Shown here in pieces: positions 1 to 12,065 of a stretch of DNA of 64,000 nt. The notes beneath the pieces are model-generated. The model was not told the origin of the DNA and did no database searches. It saw only the letters and a list, made by a program, of their open reading frames with translations. This stretch comes from Verpa conica (Eukaryota > Ascomycota > Pezizomycetes > Pezizales > Morchellaceae): the NCBI GenBank assembly GCA_033030425.1, contig JAUFSD010000013.1, positions 248,001 through 312,000 on the forward strand, in the 5' to 3' direction. A program made the position numbers and the translations under genes. How positions within the stretch are numbered: position 1 is the first letter of the stretch; each line of letters opens with the position of its first letter.

Positions 1-2
1 GA

Positions 3-515
3 GATCTATCTGCGATCTTTAAGCTTCTTGAAACAGATTCTCGGTATGCCCGCACAGAGGTCATCCTCTGGGGCCAAAGTATTGGGTGTGGTATTGCCTT
101 AAAAGGCTGGGCAGACTATATCCACCGCGGGGGCTCGGGGGTAAAAGTGGCAGGGTTGATACTGGAAACCCCATTCGTGAGCATGCCGAACATGCTTCGT
201 GCGTTTTATCCGCAGCGGTGGTTGCCATATCGGTATCTATCTGTGTTTCTGTGGAGTACGTGGGATATGAAGGCTTCAGTAGAGGTTGTGAAGCGTGGTG
301 GAGGTGTAGAGGTGTTGATGTTGAGTGCGGGGAGGGATGAGGTCGTGCCGGCTGAGGAGACGGTAGAGGTAGAGGAGGTCGTGAGGGGTATGGTGGGGAG
401 GGATAGGGTTAGGAGTGTGGTTGTGCAAGGGGCATTGCATGTTGAGTGTGTTGCGAGGCCACAGGGGAGGGATGAGGTCTTGAGGTTTTTGAAGGGGTTT
501 GGTGAGGGCGGATGA
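3..515 (+). CDS. Alpha/beta-hydrolase, Bem46/ABHD13-like, 3' part
   Basis: The open frame enters from the left edge with no start, so the 5' part lies outside the window; about 170 residues are visible. The nucleophile elbow GQSIG is encoded near positions 97-111, followed by GLILETPF, the acid-loop motif SAGRDEVVP and a C-terminal GALHVEC supplying the likely catalytic His. That gives a complete Ser-Asp-His order. The GLILE(T/N)xF stretch after the elbow is typical of the Bem46/ABHD13 branch, membrane-associated serine hydrolases whose substrates are mostly unknown. The frame ends at a TGA at 513-515. An in-frame ATG at 147 exists but lies after the elbow and cannot be the real start. The family call is from motif memory; the substrate is not inferable. 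Confidence 0.8.
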   Translation, partial: DLSAIFKLLETDSRYARTEVILWGQSIGCGIALKGWADYIHRGGSGVKVAGLILETPFVSMPNMLRAFYPQRWLPYRYLSVFLWSTWDMKASVEVVKRGGGVEVLMLSAGRDEVVPAEETVEVEEVVRGMVGRDRVRSVVVQGALHVECVARPQGRDEVLRFLKGFGEGG

Positions 516-2114
516 TGAGGCTTTAGACGATGCCGGGAGAGCGACGCTCACACGGTTCTTACAGGATAGCGCTATAGTTTTTTTTCCGGTAAGGTGTGAT
601 CGGTTGCCTCTAATATCACATCGCGCATTACATATTTTTTCCTCAATTAACGGCTTCATACCTGAAGGCCGTTCAGCAGTACAGAGCTGTAACCACGAAA
701 CCGGAGTTGTTTCCAACGCGTGCTCAATGGTTGGTGATGATGTTAAAGTCATACTATTTATTTGATTATCCCTTCTAAAAGAATATTGGGCTGTTTGCGT
801 AAAGCACGTAAACGCTATTAGGCTAATGAACCAACCTCTACTTGACCTCCAGTAAGTAGACAGTACCTCATGGATATTTTATTACTTCTCGGCTAACATA
901 GGATCAGAAATAAGGGTATATTCTACATGAACTTGGTGAATTCGTAAATAGGCCTTTCTCGCGCACAAGTGTAATCTCCGCAGGGAAAATTCTGCAAAAA
1001 AACAAACAACCACTATAATAATGAAGTTAGCCATGCATTGACTTATGTTATGCTGTGGGTGAGCCTATCTTGACTAAAACTATTTAGCCCCGATAATAGG
1101 GTTCAGGGCCAGTATCTATACCGCTGGCCCGGCTCACTACGATTACTAACCAACCACTAGACCCTCATGATAGCACCACTATTTTATTGATATTGCGGTG
1201 CTCAGATTTGATGATGGCTTTATTATTTACTTTATCGGCGATTAGAATTTGTGAGCACCCTGGCCGCTGTCGTACTGATATCTGAGTCTAGCACCCAAAC
1301 AGTATATAGGAACTTGGTGCTGAAACGAGTGCTGTTCCAGCTGATATGGATTACTGCTCGCGCTTATTTCTTTGTGTAAGTAGTTTAATTCGATTTTAGG
1401 CTACAGATACATATCACTTTAATAGTGGCTAGAAATTTTTGCTAGAAGGCTTTAAGTCTTTTGGGGCACTAGTAGCACCTAGAAATCTCTACCGCAGATT
1501 TTCAACTTGAGATGTAAGGCTTACTGTTTGGCTAAAGGAACCTGATGGGTACTCTAGTCGATAACTAATAATACATGAATGGGACACTCATCAAAGATGC
1601 TTCTAGTTACTTACAATCTTCTCTTTGACGTGAGTAACAGTCTCGGGAATAATCAATGGCTCAGAGGACGTTAGGGTAGGCATTCTTCATGTTTCTGGTA
1701 TTATATTAGCGTAGTGGCTCTCCCAAGTATTATGGAATACTCGGGCATCCCTCGAGTTGTACCACCAAAGAGATAACAGCTAAGAAAAGTACGCAGGTAG
1801 CATAATTTTACACCCTCCATATTAAATTCTACCTATCAGATAGGCCGTATATGTCGCGTATTGATGCAAGCCACTGTTTGCTAATCAGTAGAAATATTAT
1901 AGCTTTTGTGATATAGAGTAAAACTTGGTATGGGGTATGGGGGTTTTCTTGCTTAATCATCAATGTAGTACAGATGCGGTGTTTCAATATCATTGGCTCA
2001 GCAAAAATCAGAAACCCCGCATCTACTCGTCTTCAGCTACCCTTTTCCTTAATCTACTACCTCTTACTACGCGAGCTGTTTTTCGGTTGAATTATACGTT
2101 ACTTCGGCTCTAAA
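516..2114. other. Intergenic, no gene seen
   Basis: I find no supported gene here. Open frames are short (88 codons at 499-765, 62 codons at 1925-2113) with no recognisable motif. The stretch is rich in TA steps and stop codons on both strands and ends in the promoter and leader of the NLR gene that starts at 2115. Confidence 0.5.
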
Positions 2115-5100
2115 ATGCCTTCACCGTTTGGATTCCGGGAGCGATTCAGAAATCTTACAGTTAGGCCAAACAGTCGTCCAGGTTCAAGATCCACTAGCCC
2201 AGTTCCTCCTCTGACAAGGGTGCAGCCTCCAGCTCCAAACAGGTATTTCCCTCCCGCGGCTATCCCTGAAGAGAACTAACTAAGTTTATAAATATAGTAG
2301 TATACTACCTATACCAACCCCAATACCCACACTACCTCCTCTAGCTCAATCACCGTCCGCCTCGGCAGAGAATCCCGCTTTTGTTTTGGCTTTAGAATCT
2401 CATATAAAAGGCCTCTCCTCCACCGAGAAGCAAGCATTCAGTGGGAGTACCATCACACCAGAATCGCTCATAGCCTCAATCAAGAACTATGATGAAACCC
2501 ATAATAAGACGAGTCATTCCCGCCGATGTGCATCACGGGTCCAAGGATTTTTGACGGCCGTGGATGGGTATTTAAAACCAGTATCGATCATGACTGGGCA
2601 CAGCCCAGAGTTCTCATCACTCGTTGTAGGGGGCGTCAAATTAATAGTTCAAGTATGGCTTCGCTCTAACTTTATGGTTACGCTGTTAACCTGCTGGATC
2701 TACCACAGCTTGGACTGAAATTTGCGGCCTTTTTCAACAAATTGACGGAAATGATGGAACATCTAACTGAACATTTAGGATACCTTTCAAAATATGCAGA
2801 GAGCTTTAAGCATTCTAAGGAAGTGCAGGAGGTATGTATATGATAAGATGTCATACTACTTAGGTGCTAAAATCACTAGGCTTTGTCCTCCGCTTATGGT
2901 GACTTGCTTAAATTATGTACGGGGGCGCGGAATGTTTTCGTAAATAAGGATGGAAATCAAAGTCGTAAGTAATAGATCTCGTCCAGAGGCCCTCGCCTAC
3001 CGTGATTTAACTTATGCGTTTAGGCTGGGTATCATTCAGGGTATTTTTGAGGACAACGTGGGAGCCGTTTGAGGAGAATTTTGATGCATTGGATTCTAGG
3101 TTCCGCAATCATGTTAAGATTGTGATTAGAACAGCCGATATTGTGGAGTACGAGAGGTTGCGGTCTAAGGAGCAATTGGAAGCGGTAGAGAAAGGAGGTA
3201 GGAATTTATGCTATCTATCAAATGAGATCCGCCTAACATATATTTTAGATGAGGATAGACGGAAGTTGCTATTGTGGCTCTCAGAGCTTGAATTCGACAA
3301 GGATCATGACAGGATATTTGCGAAGAGGCATCAGGATACCGGGAACTGGCTTGTTGACTCTCCTGAGTTCAAGAAGTGGGATGATACCAATGAATCCTCT
3401 CTCTTATGGTGCTATGGAAGTCGTAAGAAACCTTCTACCCTAAAAGTATAGGTAGCTGAGCTAACCTTGTACTAGCTGGTGTTGGAAAGTCGGTTCTAGC
3501 GTTAGCCCTCCGTTCCCACCCTACTCTATATATGAAACCTTCTATGATCGAGTAATAACACCAAATAGATCCCTAGTTTTGGATACAATCTCAACCAAAT
3601 ATTCCCTCGATAGTCGCGTCGGTATAGCGTTTGTATACTTCAACTTTCAAGAACAAGCAACCCAAAAATCAATCAAAATTCTTTCAACAATGACCAAGCA
3701 ACTTGCCCGGCGGAAGAAGGACCTGCCAAGTCAGCTGAAACAATTCTACCGGAAATACTACCGAGATGCCGATTTCCCAAGCGAAGAGAAGCTTGAGGCT
3801 CAATTCTCAGAGCTTTCAAGGACTTTTGATAAAGTCTTTCTTGTCATGGATGCAATGGATGAATTTGAAGACCGGAAGGGTTTCCTTCCTATTATAACCA
3901 GATTTGCCCAGGACTCTTCAACAAAATTCAAAATCTTTGTGACGAGTCGCAGGGAAAAGGACATCGAAAATGCTTTCACCAAATGCAACTTCCCTACCAT
4001 CCAGATCGAGGCAAAGAAGGTCGACGCTGATATCGCAACCTTCGTCCGTTATCAGATGGAGCAACGAGCTGGAGAAGAGGCCGGAGTTACCATGGACCAG
4101 GCGCTTAAAGACAAGATTGAGCATGTCTTGACCTCTAAGGCTAGTGGGATGTGAGTTTCCTTCTCGAGATTATTGGTTAAGAGGGAGAAATGCTAATTAT
4201 AAATCATAGGTTTTTATGGGTCAGATATCAATTAGATTATATCTACCAACAACCATCGATTAGAGATATCAACCTCGCTCTAAATTCACTGCCAGCTGAC
4301 ATGAATGCGACGTACATTCGAATCTTGAGCGAAATCGACAAGCAGATTCCTGCTAGGAGGAAGATTGCACAGCGAGCTTTGATGTGGGTAGTTCTTGCCG
4401 GGAGACCCCTTACCCTTAGGGAGCTAGCGACAGCAGTCTCTATCGAGCCGGAATCCAAAAGCTATAAAAAGCTAGAATTATATGAACAGCAAACAGTCCT
4501 CGACGCTTGTGGCAATCTCCTGACAGTCGATGATGAGATTGTACGACCAGTTCATTATACGGTCCAAGAATTCCTCACTGCTACCCCCCAACCTGACCCG
4601 ATGGATACTCAAAGCTCGGCCCTACTTCAAAAATATCAGAGTTCTACGGATGGCAACGCTGAGCTTGCCCAAACATGTCTTCAGTGCCTGTTATTTGAAG
4701 AGTTTGGGTCTTGTAAATTTGATAGCGGTGGCAGTTGGGCTTATTGGAGATTCAATTTTGGGTCTTACATGGCAAAGTATTGGGATTATCACGTTAGAAT
4801 TCTCCAGATAATACCAAAAAACTTGGCCGACATGGTTGATACATTTCTCGATTCTGTTGGGACAAATCGTGTTTGCGCGTATCGTATGCGGAATGAGATA
4901 TATGAAGAACCCAACACAGAGATAGATCCATTGAGTTTCTGCTTATCTCTCGACATCCTTCACCTTTTCCGAAAATCAGACTCACTAGATACATCAATCC
5001 GTGATTCTGAGAAATATAAAGAAATATTACATCATGCTGCTCGAGGCGGTTCAACGTCATCTATTGAAGCTTTATTAAACATGGGGTTTTCTACGCAGGT

Positions 5101-6235
5101 GCTTGACGGATTAGGTCAATGTCCACTATACTATGCCGCTCAGGCTGGGCATAAGGCAGCGTCAAATCTTTTGTTAGAAAGAGGAGCCGATGTCAACGCT
5201 CAGGGTGGAAAATACGGCAACGCCTTGTATGCAGCGGCCTTCGGAGGCCATGACACCATAGTGCAGGTGCTCTTGGACAAAGGTGCCGATGTCAACGCTC
5301 AGGGTGGATTCTACGGCAACGCCTTGCAAGCAGCGGCCTTCAGAGGCCATGACACCATAGTGCAGGTGCTCTTGGACAAAGGTGCCGATGTCAACGCTGA
5401 GGGTGGATTCTACGGCAACGCCTTGCAAGCAGCGGCCTTCGGAGGCCATGACACCATAGTGCAGGTGCTCTTGGACAAAGGTGCCGATGCCAACGCTCAG
5501 GGTGGGTACTACGGCAACGCCTTGCAAGCAGCGGCCCTAGGCCATGACACCATAGTGCAGGTGCTCTTGGACAAAGGTGCCGATGTCAACGCTGAGGGTG
5601 GATTCTACGGCAACGCCTTGCAAGCAGCGGCCTTCAGAGGCCATGACACCATAGTGCAGGTGCTCTTGGACAAAGGTGCCGATGTCAACGCTCAGGGTGG
5701 AAGATACGGCAACGCCTTGCAAGCAACGGCCTTCGGAGGCCATGACACCATAGTGCAGGTGCTCTTGGACAAAGGTGCCGATGTCAACGCTGAGGGTGGA
5801 TTCTACGGCAACGCCTTGCAAGCAGTGGCCGAAAGAGGCCATGACACCATAGTGCAGGTGCTCTTGGACAAAGGTGCCGATGTCAACGCTCAGGGTGGAG
5901 TATTCGGCAACGCCTTGCAAGCAGCGGCCCAAGGAGGCCATGACACCATAGTGCAGGTGCTCTTGGACAAAGGTGCCGATGTCAACGCTCAGGGTGGATA
6001 CTACGGCAACGCCTTGCAAGCAGCGGCCGAAGGAGGCCATGACACCACAGTGCAGGTGCTCTTGGACAAAGGAGGAGCCGATGTCAACGCTCAGGGTGGA
6101 AGATACGGCAACACTTTGCAAGCAGCAATCAAAAACAACCATAATAATATTGTTAAAATCCTTATACAGGCAGGCGCACGTGAATACTGCGAAAATAAAA
6201 GCGAAAAAGAAGATAAAGATACAGATACAGAATAG
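2115..6235 (+). CDS. NLR-type STAND protein: DUF7708-like/NACHT/ankyrin repeats
   Basis: Eight exons keep frame throughout: 2115-2242, 2301-2652 (or from 2298), 2709-2831, 2880-2964, 3024-3422, 3476-3500, 3569-4150, 4210-6235, giving about 1239 aa. The first junction is the least certain. Residues about 1-75 are Pro/Ser-rich; about 80-340 resemble the DUF7708-type N-terminus of fungal NACHT-ankyrin proteins (SSLVVGGVKLIVQ, AYGDLLKLC, FLRTTWEPFEENF). The Walker A is GSPGVGKS near residue 363, Walker B is VFLVMDAMDE near 461-470, and the sensor is FVTSRRE. A winged-helix part follows (LNSLPADMNATYIRIL, HYTVQEFL). Ankyrin repeats fill about 885-1218. STAND proteins of this kind act as cytosolic nucleotide-dependent switches in non-self recognition; the ligand here is unknown. 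The tail is short and acidic/basic (KSEKEDKDTDTE). Confidence 0.88.
5180..6170 (+). repeat. Tandem 99-bp ankyrin-coding repeats, about 10 copies
   Basis: The 3' end of the NLR gene is an array of 33-codon units (GADVNAQGG..YGNALQAAA..GHDTIVQVLLDK). Most of each unit is identical at nucleotide level. Differences concentrate in two short windows: the codons after AQGG/AEGG (Lys-Tyr, Phe-Tyr, Tyr-Tyr, Arg-Tyr, Val-Phe) and those after QAAA (Phe-Gly, Phe-Arg, Glu-Arg, Gln-Gly, Glu-Gly). One unit near 5530 is a codon short (96 bp), and the last but one boundary near 6070 has an extra Gly codon. The final unit has diverged (IKNNHNNIVKILIQ), as expected of a capping repeat. Confidence 0.95.
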
Positions 6236-8325
6236 GTATGACCTCTAGTTCTTATTTCACCCATCACCTCTAAAGTTCTATAGTTCGGCGTACGCAACCT
6301 CTTCGGTAGCCGAAAGCTATTTCCTCCTTAGATCCAGTATAATTAGAGGACCTTAGTATTTCAATTCTTTTGACACCATTTACAGGCTACGCCATTCATT
6401 CATAGGGTCGAAGAGTGTTTGTACAGCTCAATTACATATTCTCTCCTCCCTACCTCTAATATATTTCCGTAAATTCGTTATATCTACAATTCTACCATTT
6501 CTTACTAGAAGCTTTATTCTTACAAAAACCAACCTTGTATCTACACATTTCATATTATTTTTCTCAGTCTGTAGCAAATGGTAATACTAAAAATAAGCTG
6601 TGACAGTGTAATAGTCAAGTGCACAACCATGTGACATCACTCGTATTAGACTTAAGTAAATACCAAAGTGCCGCACATCAAGAACCAACATAACCTAGCC
6701 TCCTGATAGAGTCATCTCTGTCGTAGTCTATTTTCAGTTCTCTAATTGACTACTCACTTAGAATAGTATTTTTAAACCATGCTCAGAACCCTCGCTCCAT
6801 CCCATACAGGCCTTCAAATGGGTCGTACTTGGGCTGGATGCATGGGCCGGAAGAGCATTTTTGCTAGCTGGGCTCTGCTGGGCTGTAAGAATCACGAGCC
6901 CGGGGGGAGGGGGGAGGGGGGGGTTTAACTGGGCTGGCTGTATAAAGCTTCAGAAAGTGGGTTGTCTATGTAAAAGTACGGTTACGAGCAATAGAATGAT
7001 AGTTCGATACTACACGTAGAGGAGGTGGGTAAGCCCGACCTCTTATACCCTACATGCCTATGTGATCGACCGCTGTCAGCCATACTCCAACAGTCTACAG
7101 GGTCGAAAGTCGCCAGACCATATTAGTTTTTATTTGGACTCGCCTAGGGTTTCATATATTACCTTGCGCCGGACCAGGCGAATAATTCGGTGAGTTGGGT
7201 TGGGCTGGGCTGGTGGTATTTTTCTCCCCGGGTTTACCATATTGGAAGGCCTAATCCCATGCTACTAGTAGGGTTTCTAGTATCATGTAAAGAAAGAAAG
7301 AAAAAAAACTAATGCTGGTATTATTTGTGCATAAACCCTTGTAACTTGAATACACCCGTCGACCCAAGTTTATCACAGATAGTACAGATAGTACTGTAAC
7401 TACTATACCACTCCATCTATAAAGATTCGCATCCTAGAGTAGATAAATTGGACCACTATCGCAGAGGGAGAGGGAGAGCAGAAACCCCGGGCCATGAATG
7501 ACTGTAATTGTCAATAGCCAAGTCCATAGTTACCGCATTAGGAATTAGTTAAGGTTATTGTATATCACATAGTCAGGGACCACTACTGTACTAATCGGGA
7601 GGGTATTATATTAGCGGAATCGAGCAAGTAATGGGGATAAAATAATTTTACTTAGTATAAGTTAGTTTTTAGGGATATAAGTAGTAACTTAGCTATCAGA
7701 GAGCTCACCTTACAATTCAACTAAATCACTACGCTTTAAAGAATGAATTGGCCAAGCCGACCAGGGATAAGTAGGTTCCTAGTCCACATAAGATATCACA
7801 TTCATAGGCAAAAGAAAAACGTTCAGGGTCTAATTTTTAGGGATTCGACTGTATTACGATCTCTTTCCCGGTTCCAACCTTCCAGATGACTTACTAAATA
7901 ACCCAACCCAATACCCAAATAGTATTGTACGGGGACTAAAATTCTCGGTCAACCGAGAACCCTATCTACATATGACATCTTACTCAACAACACATAGATT
8001 AATGTAGATGATACATGAACTATCAACATATTCTTTCTCTAGTTGAAATTTCTGTTTCTTGTATACTATAGTATAGTGATCTCGGGCCTTTAGTTACCTT
8101 ATAGGCGACCAGGTATTTTTGTCCCCGGTCCCACAATACTTAATGCCCAGCACACCTCACCCTCGACTCAATACTTACACCAACCCATCACCACACATCT
8201 CACTCCCCAACACGCAAACCATGAAACCATTCCACATATCAAAAACCTATATTGAAACCTACCCTACAAAAAAAACAAAAAAAACACCCCAAATACGCCA
8301 ACACCTACAATATATATACATCCCA
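6236..8325. other. Gene-free stretch with G-runs
   Basis: No gene is supported. There is a G-rich block at about 6899-6925 (runs of 4 to 9 G) and two GGGCTGG-rich patches near 6830-6890 and 7195-7215. Stop codons are dense on both strands from 6300 to 8100. The AC-rich part from 8119 to 8325 is downstream of the rhodopsin-domain gene's stop codon and is probably its 3' flank. Confidence 0.5.
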
Positions 8326-9868
8326 CTAGACCCTCTCCTCAACCAAGACCTGTACATCCGTACTCTTGACAATCCCATCCACCAACTCCCTCCCTCTATA
8401 CTCCTCGCTCTCCGCATCACCCATACCGGGGGCTTCAATCCTGGTTACAACCTGTCCTCTACTAAACTCCTCCGTCGAGCTATTCTCAGTCCTGCTCATC
8501 GAGTCCAACGCGTATCCGTTCGGCTCACCTCTGCTACGGCCGAGTCGAGATTTTTTTGTGTTGTTGTTGTTTGTGGGGCGGTTTGCTGAGTGGCTGTAGG
8601 AGCGGGAGCGGAAGGTTGAGGCGCCGAGGATGCTGGGGAGGTATTTTGAAAAGAACGGTTTTACGGCGGGGGCGGAGCCGAAGATGATACTGACGAGGAC
8701 TTCGATGCTGTGTTTGTTAGTTGGGGTGTTTTGAAAGGGGGAGGGGAGGCTTACCTGGACCACATGATCATGTCGAGGTTGTCCCCTGGGTGTGTTAGTG
8801 GATAATAAGATGTGAAGAGGGGGGGAGGCGCTTACATGAGCCGTCAGCGGAGCCGATTGCTTTACTGACGCTCCAGAGACGGAAAGCACCTGCTAGGACG
8901 CCACTGTGGTGTGTGAGTTTGTGAGTTGCTTCTTTTGAGAAGGGGGGGGGGCTTACATTCCACCGAGGGAGAAGACGGCTATTAGACCCCATTTCTGGCG
9001 GATGGGGAGTTGGACTTTCCAGACCATCTTAATAGGGAGTAACCAGACGACGAGGTCGGTAAACATGTTGATTGATGGTAGACTGAATTGTAGTGCTTTC
9101 TGGTTAACGCAGGTGTGTTTGAAGTTCCCGGTGAGGTCGGGGTCTAGTTGGTTCCAGAGATACTCTACTGGGAAGCATTGAAGACATGAGGAGATGAATG
9201 CGGCGACTGTGAATGCGGAGCAGAAACACAGAATGGACCATGATAGGAGTACCATTCGCCCAGAGGGCTGTAGCCGGATTATGAATAGTAGCAGCGAAGC
9301 TTTACAGAATCCGAGGGCTAGGAAGTAGAGTATTTGCCCAGCGTAGGCGAGCTGTATAAGTGTTATTAACTGTACATATAGTTTCTTGGGGGAGGTTTGT
9401 GGGTTTACTTTTTGGTTTGTTACTCCGTCTTGCCAAGGTACGATCCATTGGTGCCTTCCAGTCCCTGTCCGGACACCTGGGGATTATTAACATTTGTTAT
9501 AACAAAAGAGTAGTTCAACTATTAACTTACCTAAGCAATTATTGATTACCAACCCTACTGCGAGAGTCTAGACATTTATTCAGCAATTGACCAGAAAAAA
9601 AGAAAAAAAGAAATATAAAAAGGAATATTGTTACCGCGCTCACTAGCATACACCAATCGTCGGAGCCCATCTTCTTCAAAAGAACAGCCCGACAATATAT
9701 CCGAGTAATCATGACAATGACCATAATGACCATCAGCGATATAGAACTCCCCAGTAGAATAGGCCCCCGATTCTGTGAAGTGACTGAGGTAGATGGTCCA
9801 TCCCCAATTGGCTCCGGCGGCGGCGTTGCTCGTGCCAGTAGCTCGACGAGAATAGGTATTACTGCCAT
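8326..9868 (-). CDS. PTH11-type rhodopsin-domain integral membrane protein
   Basis: Six exons read on the minus strand: 9868-9635, 9567-9531, 9476-8957, 8903-8836, 8785-8755, 8707-8326, total 1272 nt, 423 aa, in frame. Family motifs appear in order: the GSDDWCML stretch after TM2, the loop motif GTGRHQW, an extracellular Cys pair region (CLQCFPVEYLWN, HTCVNQ), LPSINMFTDLVVWLLPIKMVWKVQLPIRQKWGL in short pieces around TM5-6, and SWDNLDMIMWSSIEV before TM7. This matches the fungal rhodopsin/PTH11-like seven-helix family of putative plasma-membrane sensors. The C-terminal about 100 residues are cytosolic, Ser/Arg-rich and disordered. Two exons are microexons (37 and 31 nt). The start ATG at 9868 opens a short Pro-rich N-terminus before TM1 with no signal peptide, usual for the family. 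Confidence 0.88.
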
Positions 9869-10728
9869 CTTTCCTAACCTTCACACACACACCAGCGCTA
9901 GGCGCAAATCCAAGACTTCAAAAACAGAACCAGCGACCAGGAATAGGATGGGGGGGGGGGGAATAAAAAAACAAATGACGAGAGAAGAGTAAAGGAAGGG
10001 GAAAAAAATAACCTTACTCTCCCATGTGGATCTTCCACTCTAGTTATGTATTGAAAGCTCACAAGCTCAACTAAACTAAGGGGGGCGATATCAAGCGAGT
10101 TACTTGTCTCTGGGTGGGGGGGCGATCCAAATAAGGTGTGGGGTTATTATACAAAAGGTGGCCGCCATGCTTCCCTACACTGCAGTAGTCGATATGCCGC
10201 AGTTCGACACTGCCGCGAGGCCTGAATCTCAATCCCTGGAAGGAAGCGAGTAATAAACCTTCTTGTATTCCTTTCTCACTTGTGGAGACACACCCACACA
10301 CAGGTACGTACGCAGGCCGACACACCCGGGTATATTCAGGTGAGAAAGGGATTGTATGTATTGTCTAGAGTGTGTATACTATTCCTTGGCAGGCAATAGA
10401 TAAGTGGAGCTGTATATTAGAGCCCGTACTGTCGGGACTCAGGCACATGAAACCTCTCCTGTCGCTTACGGCTATTGCCGAGTCATTATCCATGATCTAG
10501 TGCTCAGCATCGATCGTTGCAGAGGTCTCCACCCACTCCGAATAGAGTAAGAATTAATATATTGCCGGAAACCGGATCGAATCAGCAACTACACGCATAC
10601 CAAAACTCGCTACTGTACTGATTGTCTGCCGGGGACTTTTGTAAATCTATTTAGACCCCACTAGAGAGCCGAAAGATGGGCGCTGTATCTACTCTAGAAG
10701 GATATATATTCGACTAACAGCGGAGATC
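9869..10728. other. Promoter side of rhodopsin-domain gene; no gene seen
   Basis: No coding sequence is supported. A run of ten G lies at about 9951-9960 and purine-rich tracts follow to about 10010. From 10330 to 10728 I see nothing recognisable. The segment ends at the left copy of the LINE target-site duplication. Confidence 0.5.
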
Positions 10729-10738
10729 TCCTTTTTGG

Positions 10739-10743
<5 letters not shown>
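10729..10743. repeat. LINE target-site duplication, left copy
   Basis: The 15-mer TCCTTTTTGGTGTAT lies directly before the poly(T) run and recurs exactly at 14397-14411. Confidence 0.85.
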
Positions 10744-10781
<38 letters not shown>

Positions 10782-11027
10782 CAAGCGATTTTATTATTCT
10801 GGGTACAAAATCTGGTATGCAGTATAAACTATGACCTAAAAAGAACCCTTCCCCTTCCTAAAAATAAAACACGACCCCTTCAAAATTCCAAATAAAAACC
10901 GATTTTTAACACAGGAAATGGAAAGAACATTTTAACAAAACCAATGTACTACTCAAATATAACTTCCTTCCTTCTGACTTATTGTCTTGGTGCCGTTATA
11001 CACGGACTTGATAGGCTTGATAACTCC

Positions 11028-12065
11028 TTATGATTCGGAGTAGGTAATAGAGGTGAGAGAGGACGTAGTGAGGGAGGACGGCACGGGTGATGGAAGCGCT
11101 TTTTTGGGAAAATTTATTTTGTTTTGAACAACGAAGGTCCCGACGAGTAGCGTAAGGGCTTCGGAGCTCCAAATTTCGTCAAGGGATCTAATGTTGGGTA
11201 GGAGAGAGTTTCTGGACACGGCGAGACTGGGACAGTGCAGAAGCACGTGTTCTGTTGTTTCGGGAGAGAGAAGACATCTGGGACAGGTGTCAGGAGTGTG
11301 GAAGTTTATCCACGACTTATGGGCGTTTAGGTAGCTCTTTTCCACCCGCATTTGATGGAGACGGGAGGATTGAAACTTGTGAAGAGACATAAAGTATGGT
11401 GTTGTGAGGGAACAACCATATTTGTAGTAGCTGGGTGGGGGATAGAGAATCTCCCAATTCTTTAGAAGCTGTTGCTTGACCATAATCGAAAAACTTTTAT
11501 GGCTAAGATTGGAGCCTAGTAACGGTTTAACTAGGGAACCTAAAAATTCGATTGGCAGGTGATTCACGCCTGCTTTGGCGACCGAATTCCACTTTTTGGG
11601 GGGATTGGGGAGGCCTTTGAGAAGTTCGGAGTGTGAGTAGCTCCGTTCGGGTGAGATGGTTGGAAACGACGGATCAAACCGGGCCATGACTGGGTTGTTA
11701 AAAGGGTGGGCAGTGGCAACTCGAATGGCGTGTTTGATTTTAAGGTAATGAAGGTAAAGTACTAATATTTCAAGGGGGACAGCGTGGGGACAACGTAACC
11801 ATAGGACACAACTAACTTAATGGCAAGGCAACTATCCGTTGCAAGCAAAATACCAAGAGTTTGTGATGTAGTCACAGTGGGTTCAGCGATCGCGTAGCGA
11901 TGTAATGGTAGAGAGGCAGCGAGAAGGAAAGTTTCTATTGAATCTAACTGAAGAGACGTTGCGTAAAGAAAGAAGAGAAAACTATTACAGAGAGGGAGCA
12001 ACGCTCCCTTTTTATACCCAAAATCCCACTTTGTACAATGCCTTTGTTCCCTTCCGTAACACCTG
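11028..12065 (-). pseudogene. LINE RNase H remnant and CCHC zinc knuckle
   Basis: After the RT stop the coding continues in other frames. A piece at 11762-12001 has the RNase H-like ETFLLAASLPL and LLATDSCLAIKL motifs (Glu and TDS Asp of the active site) and ends in a stop. A second open piece at 11028-11687 carries CPRCLLSPETTEHVLLHC, a C-x2-C-x8-H-x4-C knuckle typical of the C-terminus of fungal LINE proteins. At least two frame breaks separate these from the RT. Confidence 0.7.

Noticed and set aside
5174..6142. Long minus-strand open frames (117 and 201 codons) across the ankyrin array
   Set aside because: They arise because a 99-bp unit is a multiple of three, so one stop-free unit is stop-free in all copies. 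The plus frame has the conserved ankyrin pattern and upstream NACHT.
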